A DNA stretch of 64,000 bases, taken from positions 1,860,001 through 1,924,000 of the forward strand of contig CAJQTY010000001.1 of the NCBI GenBank assembly GCA_907163075.1. The letters are read 5' to 3'. The DNA is from an uncultured Rhodocyclaceae bacterium. Lineage in GTDB: Bacteria; Pseudomonadota; Gammaproteobacteria; Burkholderiales; Rhodocyclaceae. The translations under genes were made by a program, and so were the position numbers. Positions 44,615 to 53,025 of the stretch are shown here, piece after piece; the stretch's first letter is position 1; each line of letters opens with the position of its first letter. A model generated the notes under the pieces. The model saw nothing but the letters and a program-made list of their open reading frames with translations, was not told the origin of the DNA and made no database searches.

Positions 44615-45091
44615 ATGGCTCGCTCATTGATCACCTTGGTTGGTCTTATCCTGTTCTGGGTTCTCCTGTCCGGGATGTTTGTGCCTTTTCTGTTGGCCGC
44701 TGGCCTTGGTAGTGCGATCGCGGTCCTGCTGTTCACCCGGCGTCTGGATATTATCGCCGGCGAAGCTCCGCCCACCTACCTCAATTGGTTCAAGTTCATC
44801 GTCTATTGCCCATGGCTGATCAGGGAAATCATGGTCGCCGCCTGGGATGTCACGAAACGTATCCTGCACCCGAAAATGCCCATCTCTCCGACGATGGTGG
44901 AATTTTCGCCTACACAAAAGACCGATACCGGACTGGTCATTCACGCCAATTCGATCACCCTGACCCCCGGCACGATCAGCGTCGAAGTCGAACCCGGGCG
45001 ATTCCTGGTACACGCGTTGAGCCGTGAAGGTGGTGCATCCCTGGCCGGCAGCGAGATGGATAGCCGCTGCACCTCTCTGGAGCGTCATTGA
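44615..45091 (+). CDS. mrpE: Na+/H+ antiporter subunit E (MrpE/MnhE)
   Basis: A 158-residue inner-membrane subunit of Mrp-type antiporters. Two membrane segments at the N-terminus (LITLVGLILFWVLLSG, FLLAAGLGSAIAVLLF) are followed by FIVYCPWLIREIMVAAWDV and the characteristic NSITLTPGTISVEVEPGRFLVHAL, which is the MnhE signature. MrpE supports assembly of the complex. It is the first gene of the operon, opposite to the MASE1 kinase; TAGGA lies nine bases before the ATG. It overlaps the next gene by 4 bp. In the order E-F-G-x-B-C-D the cluster resembles archaeal Mbh membrane modules more than the classic mrpABCDEFG. Confidence 0.92.
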   Translation: MARSLITLVGLILFWVLLSGMFVPFLLAAGLGSAIAVLLFTRRLDIIAGEAPPTYLNWFKFIVYCPWLIREIMVAAWDVTKRILHPKMPISPTMVEFSPTQKTDTGLVIHANSITLTPGTISVEVEPGRFLVHALSREGGASLAGSEMDSRCTSLERH

Positions 45092-45387
45092 ACATGCTCG
45101 CCGCCGCCACACTCGCCCTACTGGTTACAGTCGGACTGGCATTAATGCGCGCCGCGCTCGGCCCAACGGTGTTTGATCGTCTTCAGGCGTGCAGCACGGT
45201 CGGTACCTGCGCGATGCTGCTGCTGGCTCTGCTCGGCTTTCTTGATGGACGTCCGGAGTTCCTTGATATCGCGCTGGTCTATGGCCTTCTGAATGTTATC
45301 GGCGTGATCGCGGTGCTGAAGTTCTTCCTCCAGCGGGATTCCAACGAAGCAGCCAACAGACCCTCTTCGGAGGATGCGCAATCATGA
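45088..45387 (+). CDS. mrpF: Antiporter subunit F (MrpF)
   Basis: A 99-residue membrane protein with three hydrophobic segments and the MrpF core LMRAALGPTVFDRLQACSTVG, followed by FLDIALVYGLLNVIGVIAVL. The start is probably TTG at 45088, seven bases after GGAG and overlapping the mrpE stop; ATG 45094 is the alternative. It overlaps mrpG by 4 bp. Confidence 0.9.
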   Translation: MNMLAAATLALLVTVGLALMRAALGPTVFDRLQACSTVGTCAMLLLALLGFLDGRPEFLDIALVYGLLNVIGVIAVLKFFLQRDSNEAANRPSSEDAQS

Positions 45388-45725
45388 CGATCATCATCGA
45401 TATCCTGAGCGCTGTATTCCTTGCCGGCGGGGCATTCTTCTGTCTTGTTGGCGGCATCGGTCTCGTACGAATGCCTGACTTCTACACCCGGATGCATGGC
45501 GCCAGCGTCACCGAAACCCTTGGCGCAGGATTTATGCTTATCGGTCTTATGTTGCAGGCCGGACTGACGCTGGTCGCTGTCAAGTTGGCGATGATCGGTC
45601 TGTTAATTCTTTTTGCCAGCCCGACGGCCACTCACGCGCTCGCAAAAGCCGCGCTGCTGAGTGGCCTGAAGCCAAAACTTGGTGAGCAACATTCAGGAGA
45701 AGGGGGGATATCATCGAAACCCTGA
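45384..45725 (+). CDS. mrpG: Antiporter subunit G (MrpG)
   Basis: A 113-residue membrane protein. The MrpG core is visible as FCLVGGIGLVRMPDFYTRMHG, followed by ETLGAGFMLIGLMLQAG and FASPTATHALAKAAL. MrpG is a small subunit with three membrane segments, needed for the intact complex. It overlaps mrpF by 4 bp, and its stop lies close to the start region of the DUF4040-type subunit. Confidence 0.92.
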   Translation: MTIIIDILSAVFLAGGAFFCLVGGIGLVRMPDFYTRMHGASVTETLGAGFMLIGLMLQAGLTLVAVKLAMIGLLILFASPTATHALAKAALLSGLKPKLGEQHSGEGGISSKP

Positions 45726-45733
45726 TCATCAAC

Positions 45734-46264
45734 GTGTTGCTGGTGTTAATGGCGATTGCGGTGTTTGCCCTGATCCTGACGCGCAATCTTTTCTCGGTAA
45801 TCGTTCTCTCCGGCATCTACAGCTTTCTGATGGCGACCATCCTCGTCGCGCTCGATGCCGTTGACGTCGCCATGACCGAAGCCTCTGTTGGCGCCGGCAT
45901 CTCGACAGTATTGCTGCTCGGTGCGCTGCATCTTTGCAAAAGCAAGGAAGCAAAGCCTGTGCACAAGCCCTGGCTGCCTCTTGCCGTTTCGGTGTCCACC
46001 GGCGCGCTGCTCGTATATGGCGCCTTTGGCCTGCCAGAGTTTGATGATCCGGCTGCACCGATTCACCAGAATGTCGTACCTCGCTATATGCAAAACGAGA
46101 CCGATGTGCCGAACGTCGTCACGGCGGTTCTTGCCAGTTTCCGCGGTTACGACACGCTGGGGGAAACAACGGTGGTGTTTACGGCGGGCGCCGGACTTAT
46201 TGCTCTGCTGCGGCGACGCAAGAAGGCGGCGCCGGAAGGTGCCCGCCGAAAGGGCGAGGCATGA
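45734..46264 (+). CDS. MbhD/MbhE-type (DUF4040) antiporter subunit, unclear start
   Basis: A membrane protein of about 176 residues. The first part matches the DUF4040/MbhD segment of the MrpA C-terminus (LFSVIVLSGIYSFLMATILVA, then DAVDVAMTEASVGAGISTVL). The second part (SFRGYDTLGETTVVFTAGAG) matches MbhE. So one gene carries what is a C-terminal extension in classic MrpA. The strong AGGAGAAGGGGGG at 45696-45707 is not followed by ATG, GTG or TTG at normal distance; the frame there reads atc atc gaa acc ctg. GTG 45734 is the first usual start but trims the first membrane segment. An ATC start is possible. The 3' end overlaps the next gene by 4 bp. Confidence 0.85.
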   Translation: MLLVLMAIAVFALILTRNLFSVIVLSGIYSFLMATILVALDAVDVAMTEASVGAGISTVLLLGALHLCKSKEAKPVHKPWLPLAVSVSTGALLVYGAFGLPEFDDPAAPIHQNVVPRYMQNETDVPNVVTAVLASFRGYDTLGETTVVFTAGAGLIALLRRRKKAAPEGARRKGEA

Positions 46265-46686
46265 GTAACGATCTCGTCTTGCGTGTAATTGGCAGACTGC
46301 TGATCCCCTTCATCCTGCTTTTCGCGCTGTATGTGCAATTTCATGGCGACTTCGGTCCTGGCGGCGGCTTTCAGGCCGGAGTAATCATCGCCGCCGGGCT
46401 TATCTTTTTTGCGCTGACCCATGGCGTAAACACGGTGCGCAAGGTCGTGCCCGATTGGCTGGTCGAAACCATGGTGGCCAGCGGCGTGTTGATCTACGCC
46501 GGAGTTGGTCTGGCCGGGCTGCTTTTCGGGGGTAATTACCTCGACTATTTCGTTCTCGATCACAACCCGGTGCATGGCCAGCATCGCGGCATTTTCTGGG
46601 TTGAAGTCGGCGTAGCCACCACCGTGAGCGGCGTGATGCTGAAAATCTACTACATGTTCGCCTCGCGTAGCGGTTTGGAGGACTAG
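46261..46686 (+). CDS. mrpB: Antiporter subunit B (MrpB)
   Basis: A 141-residue membrane protein with four hydrophobic segments. The MnhB signature is clear: RLLIPFILLFALYVQFHGDF, then GPGGGFQAGVIIAAGLI. A later GANYLDYF-like stretch (GGNYLDYFVLDHNPVHGQ) and HRGIFWVEVGVATTVSGVML also fit the family. ATG overlaps the previous stop by 4 bp. Its role is in the membrane arm of the Mrp complex. Confidence 0.92.
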   Translation: MSNDLVLRVIGRLLIPFILLFALYVQFHGDFGPGGGFQAGVIIAAGLIFFALTHGVNTVRKVVPDWLVETMVASGVLIYAGVGLAGLLFGGNYLDYFVLDHNPVHGQHRGIFWVEVGVATTVSGVMLKIYYMFASRSGLED

Positions 46687-46688
46687 CC

Positions 46689-47069
46689 GTGGTCGGGCAT
46701 TTTTTCTACATCATTACCGTTTTCCTGATGATTGCCGGCCTCTTCATCATCATTGCCCGTGGCAACCTGATCAAGAAGCTCGTCGGGCTCTCAATCTTCC
46801 AGACTTCGGTCTACATGCTCTACATCGTTCCGGGCAAATTGGTCGGCGGTACTGCACCGATCCTCTCGTCGCAATACACGCTGTATTCGAATCCACTGCC
46901 TCACGTCCTGATCCTGACTGCCATTGTCGTTGGCGTCGCTACGTTGGCGCTTGGCCTTGCTCTGGCGGTACGTATTCGCGAGGCGTACGGGAGCATTGAG
47001 GAAGACGAAATCCTGGCGCGCGACCATGCCGTGAGGGCGACCGAGGCTGCCAAGGAGGAGTACGCATGA
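46689..47069 (+). CDS. mrpC: Antiporter subunit C (MrpC, NuoK-like)
   Basis: A 126-residue NuoK-like membrane protein. The start is GTG with GGAGG seven bases upstream. Three membrane segments are seen, with GNLIKKLVGLSIFQTSVYMLY in the middle and DPLPHVLILTAIVVG-like sequence (NPLPHVLILTAIVVGVATLA) in the third, both typical of MrpC. It overlaps the first mrpD-type gene by 4 bp. Confidence 0.93.
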   Translation: MVGHFFYIITVFLMIAGLFIIIARGNLIKKLVGLSIFQTSVYMLYIVPGKLVGGTAPILSSQYTLYSNPLPHVLILTAIVVGVATLALGLALAVRIREAYGSIEEDEILARDHAVRATEAAKEEYA

Positions 47070-48571
47070 GCCTGGCTCAGCATTTGCCGGCACTGCAAGT
47101 GGTGTTGCCCCTGATTTCGGCACCGCTGGCGGTTTTACTGCGTCGTGGAGGTCTGGCATTTGTCATTGTCACGAGTGCCGCCTGGACGGCTTTCGCCATC
47201 GCTATCACGCTGTGGTTGCAGGTCGACACCGGGGGAACAATTTCCTACCACATTGGTAATTGGGAACCGCCCTGGGGTATCGAGTATCGCATCGACCGCC
47301 TGAACAGTTTCGTGCTAGTGCTGGTTTCCGGCATGGCCGCCGTGGTGCTGCCTTACAGCCGTGCCAGCATCGAGCGGGAAATTCCCCGTGAATCGCATTA
47401 TCTGTTCTACGCCATGCTGGGTTTGTGTTTCACCGGCCTTCTCGGCATCACGATCACCGGCGATGCGTTCAACCTGTTTGTCTTCCTCGAGATTTCATCG
47501 CTATCCACGTATGTGCTCATCGCACTGGGACGCGATCGTCGCGCGCTTACGGCCTCCTACCAATACCTGATCATGGGCAGCATTGGAGCCACATTCATCG
47601 TCATTGCCATCGGCTTTCTTTACCTGATGACGGGTACGCTGAATCTTGCAGACATGGCGAACAACCTGAGCGCCATCAAGAGCACTCGTCCGGTGCTGGT
47701 CGCATTGGCATTCTTTACTGTCGGTGTTTCGTTAAAGGCCGCGCTCTTCCCCCTGCATCAATGGTTGCCGAACGCCTACACCTACGCGCCCTCTGCCGTA
47801 ACGGCATTGCTTGCCGCCACGGCCACCAAGGTTTCGCTATACGCGCTGATCCGATTTTATTTCACGATATTCGGCGACAGTCTGGTGTTCGACAAACTGC
47901 CACTGCCAGAAATCATGCTCCTGCTGTCGCTGTTTGCCATGTTTGTTGCGAATTTCGTCGCCATCTTCCAAACCAATCTCAAGCGCCTGTTCGCCTATTC
48001 GAGTGTTGGCCAGATCGGTTACATCACGCTCGGTCTTTCCTTCGATTCGGTGCATGGACTTGCCGCTTCGATCATGCACCTGTTCAATCACGGCATCGCC
48101 AAAGGCGGAATCTTCCTCCTCGTTGGAGGCATCGTTGCCACCCTGACTACGCGACAAGGTATTCCTCCGGCCCCGACCTTCGAGCGTTTGGCCGGCTTGG
48201 CAAAACAGATGCCGATTACCTGCTTCGGCATCGTCATCGGCGGGTTGAGTTTGATCGGCGTGCCGGGCACCGCCGGATTCATCAGCAAGTGGTACCTGAT
48301 CCTCGCCGCCATGGAAAAAGGGCAGTGGTGGCTGGTCGGCGCGATTTTACTGAGTTCGCTGCTGGCAATTGCCTACGTCTGGCGCTTCGTCGAGGTGGCC
48401 TATTTCCGTGCGCAGCCAGTCGATCAGGTGTCCCGTGGCGAGGCTTCCCTTTCGCTACTAATCCCGGCCTGGTTGTTGATAACAGCGACCATCTGGTTTG
48501 GGTTCGACACGTCATTCACCGTTGGCTCCGCTCTGGATGCCGCACACCAACTGATGCGTAGCGCCAGATGA
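47066..48571 (+). CDS. mrpD: Proton-channel subunit D, first copy (MrpD/NuoN-like)
   Basis: A 501-residue protein with about 14 membrane segments, of the complex I NuoL/M/N family. Conserved parts include LFVFLEISSLSTYVLIALG with the key Glu, FFTVGVSLKAALFPLHQWLPNAY with the key Lys, and VAIFQTNLKRLFAYSSVGQIG. These charged residues line the proton path. GGAGG precedes the ATG. It is the first of three related large subunits in the operon. Confidence 0.93.
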   Translation: MSLAQHLPALQVVLPLISAPLAVLLRRGGLAFVIVTSAAWTAFAIAITLWLQVDTGGTISYHIGNWEPPWGIEYRIDRLNSFVLVLVSGMAAVVLPYSRASIEREIPRESHYLFYAMLGLCFTGLLGITITGDAFNLFVFLEISSLSTYVLIALGRDRRALTASYQYLIMGSIGATFIVIAIGFLYLMTGTLNLADMANNLSAIKSTRPVLVALAFFTVGVSLKAALFPLHQWLPNAYTYAPSAVTALLAATATKVSLYALIRFYFTIFGDSLVFDKLPLPEIMLLLSLFAMFVANFVAIFQTNLKRLFAYSSVGQIGYITLGLSFDSVHGLAASIMHLFNHGIAKGGIFLLVGGIVATLTTRQGIPPAPTFERLAGLAKQMPITCFGIVIGGLSLIGVPGTAGFISKWYLILAAMEKGQWWLVGAILLSSLLAIAYVWRFVEVAYFRAQPVDQVSRGEASLSLLIPAWLLITATIWFGFDTSFTVGSALDAAHQLMRSAR

Positions 48572-50028
48572 CCACTGATAACATGATCCTTGCCAGCCTG
48601 ATCCTGCCCCTGTGCGGAGCTGTCGGCATCGTACTGGCGCGCCGTTGGCCGAATCTACGTGAGAGCGTCACGCTGGTTACGGCCATAGTATTGTTCATGT
48701 GCGTTTGCCAGCTACTCACTCCGGTGCTGGCCGGCGCGCGTCCCGAGCTTACTCTGCTCGAACCGCTTCCGGGACTGCCTTTCGCCTTTCGCGTCGAGCC
48801 GCTGGGCATGCTGTTCGCCCTGATCGCTTCCGGCCTGTGGATCGTCAACTCGGTCTATTCGATCGGCTATATGCGCAGCAATGGCGAAAAACACCAGACA
48901 CGGTTCTATGTCTGCTTCGCGCTGGCCATTGGTGCGGCACTGGCCATTGCCTTTTCCGCCAATCTGCTGACGCTGTTCCTGTTTTACGAACTGCTGACGT
49001 TGGTCACTTATCCGCTGGTTACACATGCGGGTACTGACAGTGCGCGCAAGGGCGGCCGCATCTATCTGGGAATCCTCATGGGAACGTCGGTGCTGTTCCT
49101 GCTACCGGCCGTGATCTACACGTGGCATGTTTCCGGCACTACCGACTTTCGTCCCGGAGGCATCCTGCCCAATGATCTTGCACCAGGTGCCGTGACAGCG
49201 TTACTGGCTTTATTCATGTTTGGCATAGGTAAGGCCGCCTTGATGCCCTTCCACCGTTGGTTGCCCGCGGCGATGGTGGCACCGACGCCCGTGTCTGCCT
49301 TATTGCACGCTGTCGCGGTCGTCAAGGCCGGCGTGTTTTCAGTGTTGAAGGTTATTGTTTATGTTTTCGGTCTTGGCGCGCTTGCCGGAGCGACCGACTG
49401 GCTCATCGCCATTTCCGGTTTCACCATCGTCGCAGCGTCGGTGGTGGCGCTCAATGCCGACAATCTGAAGCGCCGGCTGGCCTATTCAACGGTAAGCCAG
49501 CTCTCCTATGTCATTCTGGCGGCCGCCATCCTTGCGCCGTTGTCTGTGGTCGGAGCGGCAATGCACATTGCCGCGCACGCGCTGGGCAAAATTACTCTGT
49601 TCTTTGCCGCCGGAGCTATTTATACGGCGTCCCACAAGACTGAAGTGAGTCAGTTGGACGGTATTGGCCGACGCATGCCTTGGACGATGGCCACCTTTGG
49701 TATCGGCTCGCTATCGATGATTGGTCTGCCGCCAGCGGCCGGGTTCGTCAGCAAGTGGTACATGGTTTCAGGTGCCATGGCACAAGCGCAGTGGTTCGCG
49801 GTTATGGTGATCCTGGTCAGCACGCTGCTCAACGCCGCCTATTTCCTGCCCATTCTTCATCGTGCTTTCCTCCGCCCACTATCCGCCGAGGCAGTCGCCC
49901 ATCCGCATGGCGAGGCGCCGCTACTCATCCTCGTCGCGCTGGTGTGCACCGCTGCCGGAACGCTGGCGCTCTTTTTCTTTCCGGACGTGCCGCTGGCGCT
50001 CGCCCGACAACTGGTGGTTGCGCCATGA
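48568..50028 (+). CDS. Proton-channel subunit D, second copy
   Basis: A 486-residue NuoL/M/N-type membrane protein. LLTLFLFYELLTLVTYPLVTH holds the conserved Glu, GIGKAALMPFHRWLPAAM the Lys, and LNADNLKRRLAYSTVSQLSY the next charged stretch. It overlaps both neighbours by 4 bp. It is not a simple duplicate of the first copy: N- and C-termini differ and it is shorter. In multi-subunit antiporters extra copies add ion paths or lengthen the membrane arm. Confidence 0.92.
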   Translation: MTTDNMILASLILPLCGAVGIVLARRWPNLRESVTLVTAIVLFMCVCQLLTPVLAGARPELTLLEPLPGLPFAFRVEPLGMLFALIASGLWIVNSVYSIGYMRSNGEKHQTRFYVCFALAIGAALAIAFSANLLTLFLFYELLTLVTYPLVTHAGTDSARKGGRIYLGILMGTSVLFLLPAVIYTWHVSGTTDFRPGGILPNDLAPGAVTALLALFMFGIGKAALMPFHRWLPAAMVAPTPVSALLHAVAVVKAGVFSVLKVIVYVFGLGALAGATDWLIAISGFTIVAASVVALNADNLKRRLAYSTVSQLSYVILAAAILAPLSVVGAAMHIAAHALGKITLFFAAGAIYTASHKTEVSQLDGIGRRMPWTMATFGIGSLSMIGLPPAAGFVSKWYMVSGAMAQAQWFAVMVILVSTLLNAAYFLPILHRAFLRPLSAEAVAHPHGEAPLLILVALVCTAAGTLALFFFPDVPLALARQLVVAP

Positions 50029-50294
50029 AGAATCCCGCCCCGCGTACCCACTGGCTGGACGAACCGAAGCATGTCCAATGGCTTTGGCGGGGCTTCATTG
50101 CTGTATTGGCGTTGACCGTCCTTGCTGAGCTCGTATTTTCCCTGCACCCGACGTTCCAGATTGAAGGCTGGTTTGGCTTTCACGCGGCCTTTGGATTCAT
50201 CGCCTGTGCACTAATGATTATCGGCGCCAAAGCAATGGGGCTTTTGCTCAAGCGACCAGACACGTTCTACGCGGAGGATAGAACTGATGAGTAA
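50025..50294 (+). CDS. Small membrane protein of the Mrp-like operon (89 aa)
   Basis: An 89-residue protein with two membrane segments (WRGFIAVLALTVLAELVF and FGFHAAFGFIACALMIIGAK). It starts MKNPAPRTHWLDEPKHVQWL. It overlaps the upstream gene by 4 bp and the downstream gene by 8 bp, so it is part of the operon. Similar small proteins are found in related antiporter operons, but no function is known to me. An accessory or assembly role is inferred. Confidence 0.75.
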   Translation: MKNPAPRTHWLDEPKHVQWLWRGFIAVLALTVLAELVFSLHPTFQIEGWFGFHAAFGFIACALMIIGAKAMGLLLKRPDTFYAEDRTDE

Positions 50295-51981
50295 CTCTCT
50301 CGTCCTCCATCCCGCGTTTGTGCTGATTGTTAGCGCCCTTGCACTGTCGGTCATGCGCGGCAAGGGGCGTAACGCTGTCATCCTGCTGGCGCCGATTTTC
50401 GCAATGATCGCGCTTTGGCTTTTGCCGGAGGGAAAACTTTGGGAAGTCGACTGGCTTGACTATCACCTCACACCGCTGGCCGTCGACAAACTATCCAGGC
50501 TCTTCGCCAGCATCTTTGCCTTGATGACGTTTGCGGGCGGGCTATTTGCGCTGCGTCGGAACAGTCGCTTGGAAATCCCCGCTGCCTTCCTTTACGCTGG
50601 CGCGGCAATTGGTGTCGTTCTGGCTGGCGACCTGGTGACTGTCTTCGTGTTCTGGGAAATCATGGCAGTCGGTTCGACGTTGGTGATCTGGAGCGCCAAC
50701 ACGACCTCGGCCTGGAAAGCCAGTCTGCGTTACGCAATGATCCATCTCGCCGGTGGCGTAGTCCTCTTCGCCGGGGTTACGGGGCACCTGCTAGCCACCG
50801 GTGATGCCACGTTTTCACGCATGCAGCCAGACTCCATCGCACACTGGTTGATACTTGTAGGTTTCCTCATCAATGCCGGCGCTCCGCCGCTCTCTGCCTG
50901 GCTACCCGATGCCTACCCATCGGCATCGTGGAGCGGCATGGTGTTCCTTTCCGCCTTCACGACCAAGACCGCCGTATATGTTTTGCTACGTGGTTTTCCT
51001 GGAACGGAATTGCTGATTTGGGTGGGGCTCTTTATGGTGTTCTACGGCATTGTTTTTGCACTCCTGGAAAACGATATGCGGCGCATTCTGGCCTACAGCA
51101 TCGTCAATCAGGTCGGTTTCATGGTTGTCGGCATCGGCATCGGTACCGAACTGGCTTTGAATGGCGCCGCCGCACATGCTTTCACTCACATCATTTACAA
51201 GGCCCTTTTGCTGATGTCAGCCGGTGCGGTACTTGCTGCTACGGGTCGAAGCAAATGCTCGGAACTTGGCGGTCTGTTCCACAGCATGCCGCTTACAACA
51301 ATCTGCGGCACCATTGGCGCATTGTCCATCTCCTCCTTCCCGCTCACTTCCGGCTTCATCTCGAAATCGATGATTTCGCAGGCAGCGGCCGACGGCCATC
51401 TGCAGACGGTATGGCTATTACTCGCCGCGGCCTCCGCTGGTGTTTTCCTGCATGCGGGGATCAAGTTTCCCTGGTTCGTGTTCTTCCAGAAAGATTCCGG
51501 CCTGCGCCCTTCTGATCCACCGGCATCGATGCGCTGGGCGATGCTTCTGTTCGCATTTCTGTGTGTCGCGTTGGGTGTATGGCCAGAGGAACTCTACGCA
51601 TTATTGCCCTATCCAGTTGACTATGTTCCCTACACGGCAGCCCATGTGGTAACGCAGCTGCAACTGCTCCTCTTCTCTGGGCTCGCGTTCTTCGTCATGC
51701 TTGACTACCTCAAACGGACGCCAACGATCACGCTCGATGTTGACTGGTTTTGGCGCGTCGCGTACCCGTCTGCGGCGCGGCAGGCGGCTGCGCACTGGGA
51801 AAACCTGTGTGCACGTGTGACGGCCGACGTATCAGTCAAGGCCGTCACCGTCCGCTCCTTCATCGCACGTCACAGGCAACCCGACGGACTACTCGTGCGC
51901 TCCTGGCCCACTCGCAGCATGGCCATGTGGGTCATGGTGATGCTCCTCGCCTATCTGTTTCTTTACTACCTCGGCAGATGA
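50287..51981 (+). CDS. Proton-channel subunit D, third copy (NuoL/N-like)
   Basis: A 564-residue NuoL/M/N-type protein with about 15 membrane segments. VTVFVFWEIMAVGSTLVIWS holds the Glu, FLINAGAPPLSAWLPDAYP corresponds to the Lys segment (here with Ala-Pro-Pro instead of the Lys), and ALLENDMRRILAYSIVNQVGF the later charged part. The C-terminus is extended by ~80 residues with a final membrane segment. This divergent copy lacks the usual Lys in its first channel segment, so its ion path may differ. It precedes the 123-aa membrane gene by 7 bp. Confidence 0.9.
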   Translation: MSNSLVLHPAFVLIVSALALSVMRGKGRNAVILLAPIFAMIALWLLPEGKLWEVDWLDYHLTPLAVDKLSRLFASIFALMTFAGGLFALRRNSRLEIPAAFLYAGAAIGVVLAGDLVTVFVFWEIMAVGSTLVIWSANTTSAWKASLRYAMIHLAGGVVLFAGVTGHLLATGDATFSRMQPDSIAHWLILVGFLINAGAPPLSAWLPDAYPSASWSGMVFLSAFTTKTAVYVLLRGFPGTELLIWVGLFMVFYGIVFALLENDMRRILAYSIVNQVGFMVVGIGIGTELALNGAAAHAFTHIIYKALLLMSAGAVLAATGRSKCSELGGLFHSMPLTTICGTIGALSISSFPLTSGFISKSMISQAAADGHLQTVWLLLAAASAGVFLHAGIKFPWFVFFQKDSGLRPSDPPASMRWAMLLFAFLCVALGVWPEELYALLPYPVDYVPYTAAHVVTQLQLLLFSGLAFFVMLDYLKRTPTITLDVDWFWRVAYPSAARQAAAHWENLCARVTADVSVKAVTVRSFIARHRQPDGLLVRSWPTRSMAMWVMVMLLAYLFLYYLGR

Positions 51982-51988
51982 GGTGGAA

Positions 51989-52360
51989 ATGGCCAATTCA
52001 AATGCAATCGTCCTTCTTGGCAAGGCGATCAAGCGAGCCGCATTGCCTTGGCTTCTCCCGCGTATCGCCGAACTGCCGCTTGGCGAATGGGACCAGGCGC
52101 TGACGCGTGCACGCGAGACGCCGTTCGATATCGTCGAAAGGGTCGGGGTGCTGCTGAGCGTCGTGTTCGTGACTTACCTGCTGCGTTTCGATGCTATTCA
52201 GATGGAAGACCTTTCACTGCCTCTCAGATACATCATCCAATTTCTGGCCGCTGTGCCATTGCTCATCCTGTTTGCTGGACCGTTTTACCTGCGCTGTTTG
52301 CGGCGTGCGTTGGACCGTGAAATCGAACGCCGACACCTTGTCGGTCAAATCGACCTTTGA
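51989..52360 (+). CDS. Small membrane protein near operon end (123 aa)
   Basis: A protein of 123 residues starting MANSNAIVLLGKAIKRAALPW. Two membrane segments are seen (VGVLLSVVFVTYLLRF and FLAAVPLLILFAGPFYLRC). The family is not known to me. It lies directly behind the third channel subunit and 15 bp before the universal stress protein, in the same direction. AGGTGG lies just upstream of ATG 51989; GTG 51983 is an alternative start. Confidence 0.7.
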   Translation: MANSNAIVLLGKAIKRAALPWLLPRIAELPLGEWDQALTRARETPFDIVERVGVLLSVVFVTYLLRFDAIQMEDLSLPLRYIIQFLAAVPLLILFAGPFYLRCLRRALDREIERRHLVGQIDL

Positions 52361-52375
52361 AGAGGAGACGCCATC

Positions 52376-52936
52376 ATGATCAAAGTCGAAACCCTTGCTT
52401 CCAGTGGCAATACGTACGGATTTCCTCAGGCGCAGCAGTCACGGAGAGAGAATTCGATGAGCACACCCGGCCAAACCGAAACAGATACCAAACTTCTACG
52501 CATCCTGTTGCCGATCAATGCCAAAGAGGATTCCCGTTGGGGCATTCAATATGCCTTACGCCGACATCGCGAAGGAAGAAATGTGGAGGTTATTCTGCTC
52601 AATATTGGCGAGCCGGTTACGCAATGGCAGGTACTGCGTTTTCGTACGCAACAGGAAGTCGCCCAGTTTCAAGTCGCCCGCGCAGAGGCCTTCATCGAAG
52701 AGGCAACCCAACCACTTGACGCAGCAGGCATTCAATGCCGCGGTTTCTTCAGACAAGGGAAACTGGTCTTCTCTATTCTGGATGCTGCCGAGGAGTTGGC
52801 CTGTGATGAGATTGTGATGCCTGACCAAAAAAAATGCCTGTCCAGCATCTTTGGTCACAGCATTGTTTCCGCTGTTCAGCAACACCAGCGAGGCATTCCC
52901 GTCGTTGTCGTGAATAGTGAAGGGGGCTCGGTTTAG
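52376..52936 (+). CDS. Universal stress protein family, last gene of Mrp-like operon
   Basis: A 186-residue UspA-type protein. The core is LRILLPINAKEDSRWGIQYAL, then VEVILLNIG and, after an insertion, FSILDAAEELACDEIVMPDQK, then SIFGHSIVSAVQQHQ and IPVVVVNS. The ATP-binding glycine motif GxxGx9GS of classical UspA is only partly kept (SIFGHSIV), so nucleotide binding is uncertain. Two starts are plausible, ATG 52376 (GAGGAG eight bases upstream) and ATG 52457 (GGAGAG eight bases upstream); the second gives 159 residues and removes a non-conserved tail. UspA-type genes often accompany cation antiporters as regulators. Confidence 0.85.
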   Translation: MIKVETLASSGNTYGFPQAQQSRRENSMSTPGQTETDTKLLRILLPINAKEDSRWGIQYALRRHREGRNVEVILLNIGEPVTQWQVLRFRTQQEVAQFQVARAEAFIEEATQPLDAAGIQCRGFFRQGKLVFSILDAAEELACDEIVMPDQKKCLSSIFGHSIVSAVQQHQRGIPVVVVNSEGGSV

Positions 52937-53025
52937 CGTCTCAAATTGATGCCACTGGTTGCACTCATGAACGACGCTGCCGAGCGTTCACCGGTACTGG
53001 CAAACACGAACCGGCTAAGCGTTGA

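Noticed and set aside
47425..48561. 378-codon frame inside the first mrpD-type gene
   Set aside because: Same-strand shifted frame with His/Arg-rich random-looking product; the mrpD frame has clear family motifs.
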